Virus record (IMG/VR): IMGVR_UViG_3300020152_000051
Span: 1 to 29,427 of that record
Direction: 5' to 3' (one strand)
DNA from: a virus
DNA: 29,427 nucleotides
Shown: positions 14,905-21,452 of the stretch, in pieces
Layout of the letters: each line of letters starts with the position of its first letter
Position numbering within the stretch: the first letter of the stretch is position 1
The notes under the pieces: model-generated
What the model saw: only the letters and a program-made list of their open reading frames with translations
Databases searched by the model: none
Told to the model about the DNA's origin: nothing
Program-made: the position numbers and the translations under genes

Positions 14905-15732
14905 ATGGCATACCAGCGCCACGTCAAGCTGCGGACGCGGAAGAACCAGATTTCCGCGACCGAGCAGCGCAAGCTCGACACCTACAAGGTCATCTGCGAA
15001 AGCGGGGACGCCCCGGAGGTCGCCGTCACCGGGCTGGGGATCTCACTGGGCAGCGCCGACGGCTCCTACCTCGCGGTGGACATCGACGCCAACGAGGTCG
15101 AGGACAGCTGCGGCGTGTTCGAGGTGGTCGTCACCTACTCCACGGTGTGGCCCGTGGCCGGCGGTCCTGCGGGCAGCGTGGCCAACCCGCTGGCGCGGCC
15201 GGTGATCAAGACCGCCGATTTCGTCGTGTCCATGGTGGACGTGACAGAGGATGCGGACGGCAACCCGATCCAGAACTCCGCGGGCGACTCCATCGAGGGC
15301 GTGCAGGACGAGCGCTACGACCTCGTGATCACCTACCAGAGGAACGTCGCCAGCTTCAACTGGAACCTCGCGGCCGACATGATCGGGGCGCTGAATGCCG
15401 AGGAGTGGAACGGCTACCCCGCCCGCAGCGCCCGCGTCACGAAGTTCTCGGCGCAGGAGCAGTGGGAAAACAACGTCAGCTACTCTGCGGTGACGCTGGA
15501 GATCACTATCCGCAACGACGCCAACGGCGTGAACTGGGGTCACAACCTCCGCGACCAGGGGTTCTACGACGGGTCGGGCAACCGCGACTACGACGCCAAC
15601 GGCGACCCCAAGGTGGAGATGACGGACCTCGACGGCAACGGGGACTTTCTCGTTGCCGGCTCCCCGGTGTTCCTGCTCACGCACACGATCAAGACCAGAA
15701 ATTTCGGGGCGCTGGCCCCCTACACGACCTAA
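14905..15732 (+). CDS. Tail protein, unknown family (after tape measure)
   Basis: A 275-aa acidic, beta-rich protein in the distal tail position. It begins with a basic helical stretch (HVKLRTRKNQISATEQRKLD), then alternating strands, and has an Asp/Gly-rich region DANGDPKVEMTDLDGNGDFL near residue 230 that resembles calcium-binding loops. Several patterns (YDLVITYQRNVASFNWNLAA) suggest a jelly-roll-like or tube-like fold. I do not recognise a named family; the place would suit a distal tail or tail-associated structural protein. Confidence 0.6.
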   Translation: MAYQRHVKLRTRKNQISATEQRKLDTYKVICESGDAPEVAVTGLGISLGSADGSYLAVDIDANEVEDSCGVFEVVVTYSTVWPVAGGPAGSVANPLARPVIKTADFVVSMVDVTEDADGNPIQNSAGDSIEGVQDERYDLVITYQRNVASFNWNLAADMIGALNAEEWNGYPARSARVTKFSAQEQWENNVSYSAVTLEITIRNDANGVNWGHNLRDQGFYDGSGNRDYDANGDPKVEMTDLDGNGDFLVAGSPVFLLTHTIKTRNFGALAPYTT

Positions 15733-15744
15733 CGAGGATACCCG

Positions 15745-16116
15745 ATGGCCAACGAGATCACCGTCCACGTGGGGCTGACCCGCAACGGGCTCGGGGTGAA
15801 CCACGCACCCGAGCAGTACAACGTCACGCAGGCGACCAAGGCGCGCTCCGGCGGAACCTACGCCGTAGGGACCGCCACGCACACCGCCATCACGCTCAAC
15901 GCCGACGTGGTGACCGCTGGGTTTGCAATGGTCTGGAACGTGTCCACCGAAACGGCGTCGGTGCTCCAGCTTGGCCTGGACAACTCCGGCACGTTCCTGC
16001 CGTTTCTTTCCCTGAAGTACAACGAGCGATACCCGGTGCGGTTCGCCACCACCGGAATCTACGCCAAGGCGACCGGCGCGGCGGGCCGCCTGGCGGCCGA
16101 CATCCTTGCGGAGTGA
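15745..16116 (+). CDS. Small beta-rich tail-region protein
   Basis: A 123-aa protein starting ANEITVHVGLTRNGLGVNHA, with later strands (HTAITLNADVVTAGFAMVWN) and PVRFATTGIYAKATGAAG near the end, all suggesting a compact beta sandwich. A GAGGATACCCG ribosome site precedes it, and it lies 12 nt after the 275-aa gene. No family recognised; probable virion component from context. Confidence 0.55.
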   Translation: MANEITVHVGLTRNGLGVNHAPEQYNVTQATKARSGGTYAVGTATHTAITLNADVVTAGFAMVWNVSTETASVLQLGLDNSGTFLPFLSLKYNERYPVRFATTGIYAKATGAAGRLAADILAE

Positions 16117-16120
16117 ACGC

Positions 16121-16570
16121 ATGGCCGGAAGCTACGGATTCTCCAAGCGGGATGCCGCCCGCATCGCCGACGCGGTGAAGAGCTACGAGCGCGATCCGTT
16201 GCCGCGCCGCCCGCGCGAGAAGGAACTGCGCTTTGGCTCTGGCACCACTTCCGAGCGGGTCGCCATCGTCATCAGCTCTGCCCAGGATGGCTCCAACCTC
16301 CGCTGGGTCTACACGATGCAGTGGGCGGCCAACGGCGGGACCGGCTACGGGATGTGGACCGGGTCGGGCGACACCTTCACGGCCTACAACCTCGCGGAGG
16401 CGATCAACGGCACGACCGGGAAACTCGGCAACGGCCTGACGGTGGAGAAGATCCCCGCCGGCTTCGCCCTGCAGCCGGCCCCGACGAACTCCCCGCACGC
16501 CATGGTCTACCACAGCGGCAAGTGGTGGTTTGAGTATGAGAACGGAATCGACGGGGAGTGCGAGGCGTAA
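16121..16570 (+). CDS. Tail-region protein, unknown
   Basis: A 149-aa protein starting AGSYGFSKRDAARIADAVKS, a Lys/Arg/Asp helical head, followed by a Gly/Thr/Tyr-rich beta part (GGTGYGMWTGSGDTFTAYNL) and an aromatic C-terminus (SGKWWFEYENGIDGECEA). ATG 16121 is used rather than an in-frame TTG 16106 that lies inside the preceding gene. It is part of a run of small orphan genes at the tail-tip position; a role there is inference. Confidence 0.55.
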   Translation: MAGSYGFSKRDAARIADAVKSYERDPLPRRPREKELRFGSGTTSERVAIVISSAQDGSNLRWVYTMQWAANGGTGYGMWTGSGDTFTAYNLAEAINGTTGKLGNGLTVEKIPAGFALQPAPTNSPHAMVYHSGKWWFEYENGIDGECEA

Positions 16571-16573
16571 CCC

Positions 16574-17572
16574 ATGGCCGCGATTCCCACCTGCTGCTGC
16601 CCGCCCCCCGGCTGCGATGTCGTGCAGTGCGGCGTCTGGAGCGTCAAGCTCGCCCTCTACACCCCGTGGTTCAACCGCCACGTCTGGCAGCTGCGCGGGG
16701 CCTTCGACTGCCTGCGCCTCTCCGGCGGCCACTACCTGCCGCAGCAGGCGGGGGCGGCCCGCCCCAGCGTCGCCCGCAGCTGGGGCAAGGCCATGGGCAC
16801 CGTCCGCCGCTGCGAGGGCGGGTCGTACCTGATCTACGACGACGCCTCGGCGGTGGTGGGCTGCACCGGCTGCTCGGGGACGGACTGGGTGACCAGTGCT
16901 GCCTGGAGCGGCGTGGGCCTGCGCAAGAGCGCCAGCAGCGGGTTGTGGGAGTTTCTCTACCAGCGCTCGCCCGACGGGCTGACGGTGGCGTTCCCGCCCG
17001 GCACCGGCAACTACGAGATCCTTGACCAGGAGCGCTGCACCTGGGTCGCCCGCTGCGTCTCAACCGATCCCCAGGACCGCTACCTCTGCGCCCCCTGGTG
17101 GTCGCAGTGGGTCGTTTCCAGCAGCCTCACCCTCCTAGAGACCTGCCCGGCGACGGAAGCGGAGTGGAACGCGGCCCTGGAGGCCAACGCCCCCTTGGAC
17201 ACGAGCGTCCCCGCCGTGGTCGCGGAGCACCGCATCCGCGGGCCGATGACGACCCCGGACTGCGCCTGCGGCAACCCCCCGGCACCGCCCCCGCCGCCCG
17301 ACCCGCCGGAAGATCCGACCAGCTACTGCTACCTGCTCTGGCAGGCGCAGTGCGTGGGGCCGGACATGTGGGCGACCTACCCCGCCGCCCGCTGGTGCTG
17401 GACGAACGCCGAGTACATCGCTGGCGGCGAGCCGCAGCTGGGGCTGTGGTTCCAGCCCGACCCCACCGGGCAGCCGCTGGTGTGGCAGGTCTACGTCAAG
17501 CAGGGCGTCTGCGCGGGCGGCTGCATGGAACTGCCGCCGTCAAGCTACCACCCCAGCGTGAGTTGCCCATGA
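16574..17572 (+). CDS. Cysteine-rich tail-region protein (21 Cys)
   Basis: A 332-aa protein with 21 cysteines, starting AAIPTCCCPPPGCDVVQCG and ending GVCAGGCMELPPSSYHPSVS. Trp/Tyr-rich blocks (WQLRGAFDCLRLSGGHYLPQ, APWWSQWVVSSS) alternate with Gly-rich turns. A poly-proline hinge (PPAPPPPPDPPEDP, about 235-248) separates a larger N-terminal domain from a C-terminal domain that again carries paired Cys. No signal peptide. Disulfides or bound metal may stabilise it. The position, after the tape measure and as the largest distal gene, would suit a tail-tip or receptor-binding protein; no family recognised. Confidence 0.6.
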   Translation: MAAIPTCCCPPPGCDVVQCGVWSVKLALYTPWFNRHVWQLRGAFDCLRLSGGHYLPQQAGAARPSVARSWGKAMGTVRRCEGGSYLIYDDASAVVGCTGCSGTDWVTSAAWSGVGLRKSASSGLWEFLYQRSPDGLTVAFPPGTGNYEILDQERCTWVARCVSTDPQDRYLCAPWWSQWVVSSSLTLLETCPATEAEWNAALEANAPLDTSVPAVVAEHRIRGPMTTPDCACGNPPAPPPPPDPPEDPTSYCYLLWQAQCVGPDMWATYPAARWCWTNAEYIAGGEPQLGLWFQPDPTGQPLVWQVYVKQGVCAGGCMELPPSSYHPSVSCP

Positions 17573-18021
17573 GTGCATTTGCCCACCTCAACGCCACCGA
17601 TCAGGCCCACTGGCAGGCATTGCGCCAGCGCTACCCGCAACTGGCCGAGCCGATCCCGCCCGCCCATCTCAGCAATGGACAGGTCGCGGCTATGCCGCGG
17701 AGGGGGCAGCCGCGAATCAGCGCCGAATGGCAGGCACTGCTGGACGCGCGGTTGCCCCTCTGCAAGGCGTGCCCGGAGTACAACGGCAGCAACGGCGCGC
17801 TCGGGGTGAAGTGCAAGCTTGTCGGCGGCAGCGGGTGCCGGTGCGTGTCGCTGATCACCGGCAAGTGCCCGGCCAGCCCAAGCCGATGGCCGGAGCCTGA
17901 CAAATCGCTGCAACGTCCTACCCTGACGACAGCGGCCTCCACGCGGATGGTAACAGTGGCTCCGGCTGGTTTTCCGGCAACGAAGGCGGCCGATCCGTCC
18001 GATGCTCCAGATGGAGCTTAG
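17569..18021 (+). CDS. Cys-cluster (zinc-ribbon-like) protein at the end of the tail operon
   Basis: A 150-aa protein whose ATG overlaps the stop of the Cys-rich gene (ATGA). After an N-terminal helical part (DQAHWQALRQRYPQLAEPIP) comes a compact cluster LCKACPEY, VKCKLVGGSGCRCVSL and GKCPASPSRW (about residues 64-106), a C-x2-C ... C ... C-x-C ... C spacing suggestive of zinc or disulfide knuckles. The C-terminus is Ala/Thr/Pro-rich and probably disordered. Similar CP-x-x-W-type clusters occur in orphan phage genes, but I cannot name the family. Confidence 0.6.
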   Translation: MSAFAHLNATDQAHWQALRQRYPQLAEPIPPAHLSNGQVAAMPRRGQPRISAEWQALLDARLPLCKACPEYNGSNGALGVKCKLVGGSGCRCVSLITGKCPASPSRWPEPDKSLQRPTLTTAASTRMVTVAPAGFPATKAADPSDAPDGA

Positions 18022-18092
18022 GATCAGCCAAATGCTTGCCATAGAGGTGGAGGCATAAAGGGGCTGGTGCGCCAGCAGCGACACGGTGGCAC

Positions 18093-18124
18093 AAAAAGAG
18101 CCCGGCACTGCAACTGCCAGGCTC
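18093..18124 (-). terminator. Intrinsic terminator of the - strand gene
   Basis: On the - strand, GAGCCTGGCA pairs with TGCCGGGCTC across a 7-nt loop with one mismatch and is followed by TTTTT. It lies about 30 nt past the stop of the 18154-18564 gene and faces the end of the tail operon, so it probably ends the - strand transcript. Confidence 0.8.
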
Positions 18125-18153
18125 CGGGGTGATGCAATAAGGGCCGCGTGCCG

Positions 18154-18564
18154 CTAGTGCGCCGTCGCCTTGGTGACGCGCCAGACGGTGTTGTCCTGCT
18201 CGTAGACCTCGGCGTACCAGACGATGGGCTTGGCGTTGCCGTTGGGCACCGTCCACGTCGCCACGCGCACGCCGTCACGCCGCGAGAACCGGGGCGACAC
18301 ATGCACCGCTTTCTTCGCCTCCAGCAGCGTCATGCCGTTGATGATGCGGTGCTCGGCGATGGCCTGCTCGATCTGGGCCGGGGTGGGGTACGCCGGGCCG
18401 TCCTGGCCCTCCTGCTGGCCGCCCTGCTTGTCGGTCTGCGCGTCCTTATCCTTGTCCACGCGCTCGCGGGTGCCATCGGGCCCCTTCCGCCATACCGTAG
18501 GGGCCGCCGTCGCCTCGCCGGACAGGATCACGCACGCCAACACCGCCACGAGTAGCCTTTTCAT
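18154..18564 (-). CDS. Secreted small protein with BamE-like tail region (possible moron)
   Basis: A 136-aa protein. Residues 1-20 (MKRLLVAVLACVILSGEATA) are a signal peptide with a likely signal peptidase I site after ATA or AAP; no lipobox Cys is evident. A Lys/Asp/Gln-rich linker follows. The last 70 residues (IINGMTLLEAKKAVHVSPRF, then VRVATWTVP and WYAEVYEQDNTVWRV) recall the helix-then-strands pattern of BamE/SmpA-like envelope domains. Start 18564 is favoured: GAGGAG at 18571-18576 is 6 nt upstream, and TATAGT at 18584-18589 could be the -10. It is opposite to all structural genes and has its own terminator, so it looks like a moron that modifies the host envelope. Confidence 0.7.
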   Translation of the reverse strand: MKRLLVAVLACVILSGEATAAPTVWRKGPDGTRERVDKDKDAQTDKQGGQQEGQDGPAYPTPAQIEQAIAEHRIINGMTLLEAKKAVHVSPRFSRRDGVRVATWTVPNGNAKPIVWYAEVYEQDNTVWRVTKATAH

Positions 18565-18634
18565 CGTCATCTCCTCTATCATTACTATACCACACCCACG
18601 CCGCAGACTGCTATAAATGCGGACTGCTGCTATA

Positions 18635-18660
18635 CCCGCCCGTCGGCGGGTTCTGTCGTT
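18635..18660 (+). terminator. Small hairpin upstream of the + strand promoter
   Basis: CCCGCC (18635-18640) pairs with GGCGGG (18645-18650) around CGTC and is followed by TTCTGTCGTTTTT. It lies in the divergent gap between the - strand secreted-protein gene and the + strand promoter at 18667. It could block read-through into that promoter, but no + strand gene is obvious immediately upstream. Confidence 0.4.
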
Positions 18661-18666
18661 TTTGGC

Positions 18667-18695
18667 TTGACGTTGCCTCGCCAGCGTGTGATAGT
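18667..18695 (+). promoter_or_regulatory. Sigma70-type promoter TTGACG-17-GATAGT
   Basis: TTGACG at 18667-18672 and GATAGT at 18690-18695 are separated by 17 nt. Expected start of transcription is about 18702. It points toward the replication-like gene, but a terminator-shaped hairpin lies only about 50 nt downstream. Confidence 0.65.
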
Positions 18696-18701
18696 GTGGC
18701 C

Positions 18702-18780
18702 CATCATCCCTTCGGCAGCACGCCGAGTGCGGAACCAAATAGTCAGTAGCGCCCAGCCTAACCGCTGGGCGTTGCTGTTT
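18702..18780 (+). ncRNA. Candidate ~80-nt small RNA or attenuated leader
   Basis: The segment runs from the expected start of the 18667 promoter to a terminator-like hairpin. It holds a first hairpin (TCGGC-AGCAC-GCCGA, 18712-18726) and a second perfect 8-bp stem (CGCCCAGC 18750-18757 with GCTGGGCG 18764-18771) followed by TTGCTGTTT. No ORF of note lies inside. It may be a regulatory RNA or a transcription attenuator for the gene at 18891. Inferred from structure only. Confidence 0.45.
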
Positions 18781-18837
18781 CTGGAACCGCATCACATAGG
18801 TGCTATTCCGCAAGCTTCAGTGCTATCTAATCTGTGG

Positions 18838-18865
18838 TGGACCCAGTAGTGGCGGGCTGTACAAT
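18838..18865 (+). promoter_or_regulatory. Possible promoter of the 18891 gene
   Basis: TGGACC (18838-18843), a 16-nt spacer and TACAAT (18860-18865) would start RNA near 18872, just before GGAG (18879-18882) and ATG 18891. The -10 is good, the -35 weak. It supports ATG 18891 over the upstream GTG 18834. Confidence 0.4.
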
Positions 18866-18890
18866 TGCGGCACTATTTGGAGTTCCGCGC

Positions 18891-19742
18891 ATGATGCAAC
18901 ACACTGAGCGTTCACAGCAATTTTCTGGTACGGACTTTACACATGATACGCAGATACGCAGGGATACCCATGAGATGCATCGAAACCCACCGCCGGGGGC
19001 GGGTGGGCTGAAGCCTGACTTTCGGAGCGTGTTCCTAACAGAGCTTCAGTCAGGGCGTCCATCAACCCTGCCGATCCAGCTTTACGTTATCGGCGCTTAT
19101 GAGCATTGGCTGAAGTGCGAGACGCCATTCAAGCGCGAAACGCTTTGGGACTTCGTGCGGTGCATGACTGGCCACAAGGAGTTGATGGACGGCACGGCGA
19201 TGGCGGCCTGGAAGCGGGTTGATGCTGAGGTGAGGAAGTGGCGGTCTGCCTCCGCAATTAGGACGATGGGGGTATCCATGCAAACATTCGATGACTGGGG
19301 CTACTGGTTCGGCATTGATCGCGTTGCCGCGCAGGCATACTTCCTCAAGGCATGGGAGTCAGTGAGGTACCGCCCAGGCCACTCGCCTCTGGACAACGCC
19401 GTGGCTCATGCGAAGAAGTGCGGCGTGACCCTGTCCGACAGCGTTCGCGCGAAGCGCCCGGAGGAGTATGCGACCTTCATCGCCATCGCCGCGTGGTTGC
19501 AAGTGGCGATGGGAGACACGACGATCCTGCTCCCCTGCCAGAAGGTTGGAGACCTGATGGGCATGACCAAGATGACCATCTCCATCTATCGGCGCTGGGC
19601 GGTGGATGACGGCTACCTCGTCATCACCAAGGCCCACAACCGCGGCGCTGGCGAGTCGACGGAGTTCCGCTTCAACCTGAGCCGGTTCAAGGGCATCGAA
19701 GAGAAGTCGCAGCAGGCAACGCAACTGCGAGAGACTGCGTAG
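18891..19742 (+). CDS. Winged-helix-like protein, possible replication protein or regulator
   Basis: A 283-aa protein. After a disordered, polar N-terminus (to about residue 40) comes a helical middle with Trp/Tyr clusters (FDDWGYWFGIDRVAAQAYFL). The C-terminal 80 residues have LPCQKVGDLMGMTKMTISIY, then RRWAVDDGYLVITKAH and a polar strand (ESTEFRFNL). That is a recognition helix followed by a beta wing, as in phage replication initiators and DnaD/primase-associated wHTH domains. No helicase, primase or polymerase motif is present. It is the largest gene at the head of the early-type region, hence the replication guess; a transcription regulator is equally possible. Confidence 0.55.
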   Translation: MMQHTERSQQFSGTDFTHDTQIRRDTHEMHRNPPPGAGGLKPDFRSVFLTELQSGRPSTLPIQLYVIGAYEHWLKCETPFKRETLWDFVRCMTGHKELMDGTAMAAWKRVDAEVRKWRSASAIRTMGVSMQTFDDWGYWFGIDRVAAQAYFLKAWESVRYRPGHSPLDNAVAHAKKCGVTLSDSVRAKRPEEYATFIAIAAWLQVAMGDTTILLPCQKVGDLMGMTKMTISIYRRWAVDDGYLVITKAHNRGAGESTEFRFNLSRFKGIEEKSQQATQLRETA

Positions 19743-19838
19743 CAAGCCCATTCCTCCTCCGCTTCCTCCCCAACCCTCGCCTCGGCCGGGGGTTACGCGC
19801 GGCGGGAAACCGGGGAGGGAAATCCGCGGGGATTGGCG

Positions 19839-19867
19839 TTGACTGTACGTACGGGATACCGTACAGT
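19839..19867 (+). promoter_or_regulatory. Promoter TTGACT-17-TACAGT overlapped by palindromic operator
   Basis: TTGACT (19839-19844) and TACAGT (19862-19867) are spaced by 17 nt. A perfect 8-bp inverted repeat, ACTGTACG (19842-19849) and CGTACAGT (19860-19867), spans both boxes, and a second overlapping repeat, GTACGG-GATA-CCGTAC, lies inside. A dimeric repressor bound there would block RNA polymerase. It drives the operon starting at 19889. Confidence 0.8.
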
Positions 19868-19888
19868 ATGGGCATAAGGAGATGGATC

Positions 19889-20122
19889 ATGGCGATCAAC
19901 GTTGGACGGCGGATGACGGACGAGGATACCCGGAAGCTGACTGAGGCGGCAGAGCGGTTCATCGCGCGGCATGCCATCAAGGACGTGGACGGCAGCCCGC
20001 TGGAGATCGTGGGCTGTGCGACCTCGGACGATCCGAGGCTGGCGCGGCTCTGGCGGCGCATCCATACCCGCATCACCGGGTATCCCGACCATGGCTACGG
20101 GTACGTCGGGCGCGCCGAGTAG
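19889..20122 (+). CDS. Small protein, first gene of the early-type operon
   Basis: A 77-aa protein starting AINVGRRMTDEDTRKLTEAA, with a helical middle (AERFIARHAIKD) and a basic C-terminal helix (RLARLWRRIHTRI) ending in Gly/Tyr-rich HGYGYVGRAE. ATG 19889 follows AAGGAG by 7 nt and is preferred to ATG 19868, which sits at the -10 box. Unrecognised. Confidence 0.6.
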   Translation: MAINVGRRMTDEDTRKLTEAAERFIARHAIKDVDGSPLEIVGCATSDDPRLARLWRRIHTRITGYPDHGYGYVGRAE

Positions 20123-20139
20123 CCAGCGACCCGGACACA

Positions 20140-20159
20140 CCCCATCTCGCGAGGTGGGG
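20140..20159 (+). terminator. Near-perfect 20-nt palindromic hairpin
   Basis: CCCCATCTCG and CGAGGTGGGG pair completely apart from one T-G wobble, flanked by short CACA/TGTG pairing. There is no T tract, so it may be a stability element, an attenuator or an operator between the genes at 19889 and 20202. Confidence 0.4.
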
Positions 20160-20201
20160 CTGTGCCCGCGCCGCCGCGACGGTGCGGAGAGGAGATGGAT
20201 C

Positions 20202-20447
20202 ATGGACATGGAAACGGTATTGACCGAACAGCGGGCGCGTGACCTGTGCGGATACCTCCGCGACAGGTTCCCGCATTGCTGTTTTGCGGTACATCACGAA
20301 TACCCCGAGAGCAAGGAAGGGTGGGCTGTGAAGTGGTTCTCGCCAACCAAGGAAGAGCGAACCCGGATCGCCGACTTTCTCGACGGCTGGGAATCCGGCC
20401 GGCGTGCGTTGAAGCGGGAAGATGCTCATCAGCAGGAGACCCGCTGA
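20202..20447 (+). CDS. Small unknown protein
   Basis: An 81-aa protein starting DMETVLTEQRARDLCGYLRD, followed by a short Cys/His strand (PHCCFAVHHEYPESKEGWAV) and a helical Lys/Arg/Glu C-terminus. GAGGAGATGGATC upstream repeats the leader seen at 19877. Its stop overlaps the next ATG by one base (TGATG). A small alpha/beta fold is likely; no family recognised. Confidence 0.6.
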   Translation: MDMETVLTEQRARDLCGYLRDRFPHCCFAVHHEYPESKEGWAVKWFSPTKEERTRIADFLDGWESGRRALKREDAHQQETR

Positions 20448-20656
20448 TGCAGGACTACCGCGAGGTCGTGCGGGCCGCGCTGTCCCGCCGCGGCTGGAGC
20501 ATCCGCAGGCTCGCGCGTGAGAGCGGCGTGCCGCATGCTACCATTGCCGACTGGCTGCGGGTGCCGCCCGAGAGCGACATGCACACGGCGACCCTCGCCC
20601 GCCTCGCCCACGCGCTGGGCCTGGAGCTGCGGCCGGGGGAGCGGGCGGGGAGGTAG
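20447..20656 (+). CDS. XRE/Cro-like helix-turn-helix regulator
   Basis: A 69-aa single-domain DNA-binding protein. WSIRRLARESGVPHATIADW is a typical HTH (LAxxSGVxxxTIxxW), followed by TATLARLAHALGLEL, the usual fourth and fifth helices. Its start overlaps the upstream stop. A palindrome and promoter follow immediately (20671-20720), the natural target for autoregulation or control of the next operon part. Too small to include a dimerisation or cleavage domain of CI type. Confidence 0.85.
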   Translation: MQDYREVVRAALSRRGWSIRRLARESGVPHATIADWLRVPPESDMHTATLARLAHALGLELRPGERAGR

Positions 20657-20670
20657 CCCAATCGCGTTAC

Positions 20671-20720
20671 ACAAACCGCACGGTTTTGTAGTGGCAGAAC
20701 CCAAGCGGATGGGATACAGT
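20671..20720 (+). promoter_or_regulatory. Promoter with upstream inverted repeat
   Basis: ACAAACCG (20671-20678) and CGGTTTTGT (20681-20689) form an imperfect inverted repeat just upstream of a promoter-like pair, TGGCAG (20692-20697), 17 nt, TACAGT (20715-20720). The downstream leader, GCATAAGGAGATGGAT (20725-20740), is identical to that at 19872-19887. The XRE-type protein just upstream is the likely binder (inference). Confidence 0.55.
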
Positions 20721-20740
20721 GTGAGCATAAGGAGATGGAT

Positions 20741-21070
20741 ATGGCAACCGCTACCGTACGCACCACCGGGTTCGTCGCGACCCTGACCACCGAGCACCCC
20801 GCCAGCAATGCCGGGCTTCCGGTGCTGGTCTGGGATGGCCACGCCTACAAGGCCGCCGACTTGCTGCCCAGCCCGTGGCCCGCCGGGCCGCGCCTGGTCT
20901 CCGCTGCGGATATCGTGCAGCGTGCGACGGTGGTCTGCGCCCCCGTGGCCAGGTCGCTGGGGAAGCAGGAGGACATCTTCGGACGCCGGTACGATGCCGT
21001 GGACGATGGCATCGCGGAGGCCCAGCGGCAGGCGGACGCGCTGGTGGGCGGGTTCCTGCGCAACTTCTAG
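20741..21070 (+). CDS. Small unknown protein
   Basis: A 109-aa protein starting ATATVRTTGFVATLTTEHPA. A beta-rich N-terminus (LPVLVWDGHAYKAADLLP) leads to a helical C-terminus (DGIAEAQRQADALVGGFLRN). ATG 20741 is used because GGAG lies 6 nt upstream; ATG 20735 is too close to it. No family recognised. Confidence 0.6.
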   Translation: MATATVRTTGFVATLTTEHPASNAGLPVLVWDGHAYKAADLLPSPWPAGPRLVSAADIVQRATVVCAPVARSLGKQEDIFGRRYDAVDDGIAEAQRQADALVGGFLRNF

Positions 21071-21080
21071 GAGGATGGCC

Positions 21081-21452
21081 ATGCTGGTGGCATTGGCGCT
21101 GGAGGCGATTGGCGACAACAACCGCGCGCTGGAGCGCGACCACATGGCCCTGATGGGCGGCTACCTCACCCCGCGCCCGTGGGTCTGCCGCCTGCACGAG
21201 TACGTCGGCAACGGCCACTTCCGCCGCGAATTCGTGCAGGGCAGGAAGGACTACTCCCGCGCGAACTCGGTGGGCTCCCGCGGCGTCTATTACCACTACG
21301 CCCTGGAGCCGGGCGTCTACGAAGTGCAGGCGCTGCAGTCGTGGCGGTCGCGGCGGAAATACTTCGCCCTCTGCGACGGGCAGTGCCTGCACGAGGTGAG
21401 CACAGAGGAGGCGATTGATGTCCTCATCGCTGAAAAAGAGTCTCGGCATTGA
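21081..21452 (+). CDS. Small protein upstream of the IbrA-like gene
   Basis: A 123-aa protein starting LVALALEAIGDNNRALERDH. It has conserved-looking aromatic blocks (PRPWVCRLHEYVGNGHFRRE and RGVYYHYALEPGVYEVQALQ) and an SWRSRRKYFALCDG segment. AGGAGG is 6 nt before ATG 21081. It overlaps the start of the next gene by 35 nt, indicating translational coupling with the IbrA-like protein. Function unknown. Confidence 0.65.
   Translation: MLVALALEAIGDNNRALERDHMALMGGYLTPRPWVCRLHEYVGNGHFRREFVQGRKDYSRANSVGSRGVYYHYALEPGVYEVQALQSWRSRRKYFALCDGQCLHEVSTEEAIDVLIAEKESRH

Noticed and set aside
14055-16178. A 707-aa + strand frame overlapping tape measure and next genes
   Set aside because: Arg/Gly-rich out-of-frame translation crossing several recognised genes; a shadow.
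18154-18813. A longer 219-aa version of the - strand secreted protein
   Set aside because: The extra N-terminal 80 residues cross the promoter and sRNA-like region and would bury the signal peptide; ATG 18564 with GAGGAG upstream is the sensible start.
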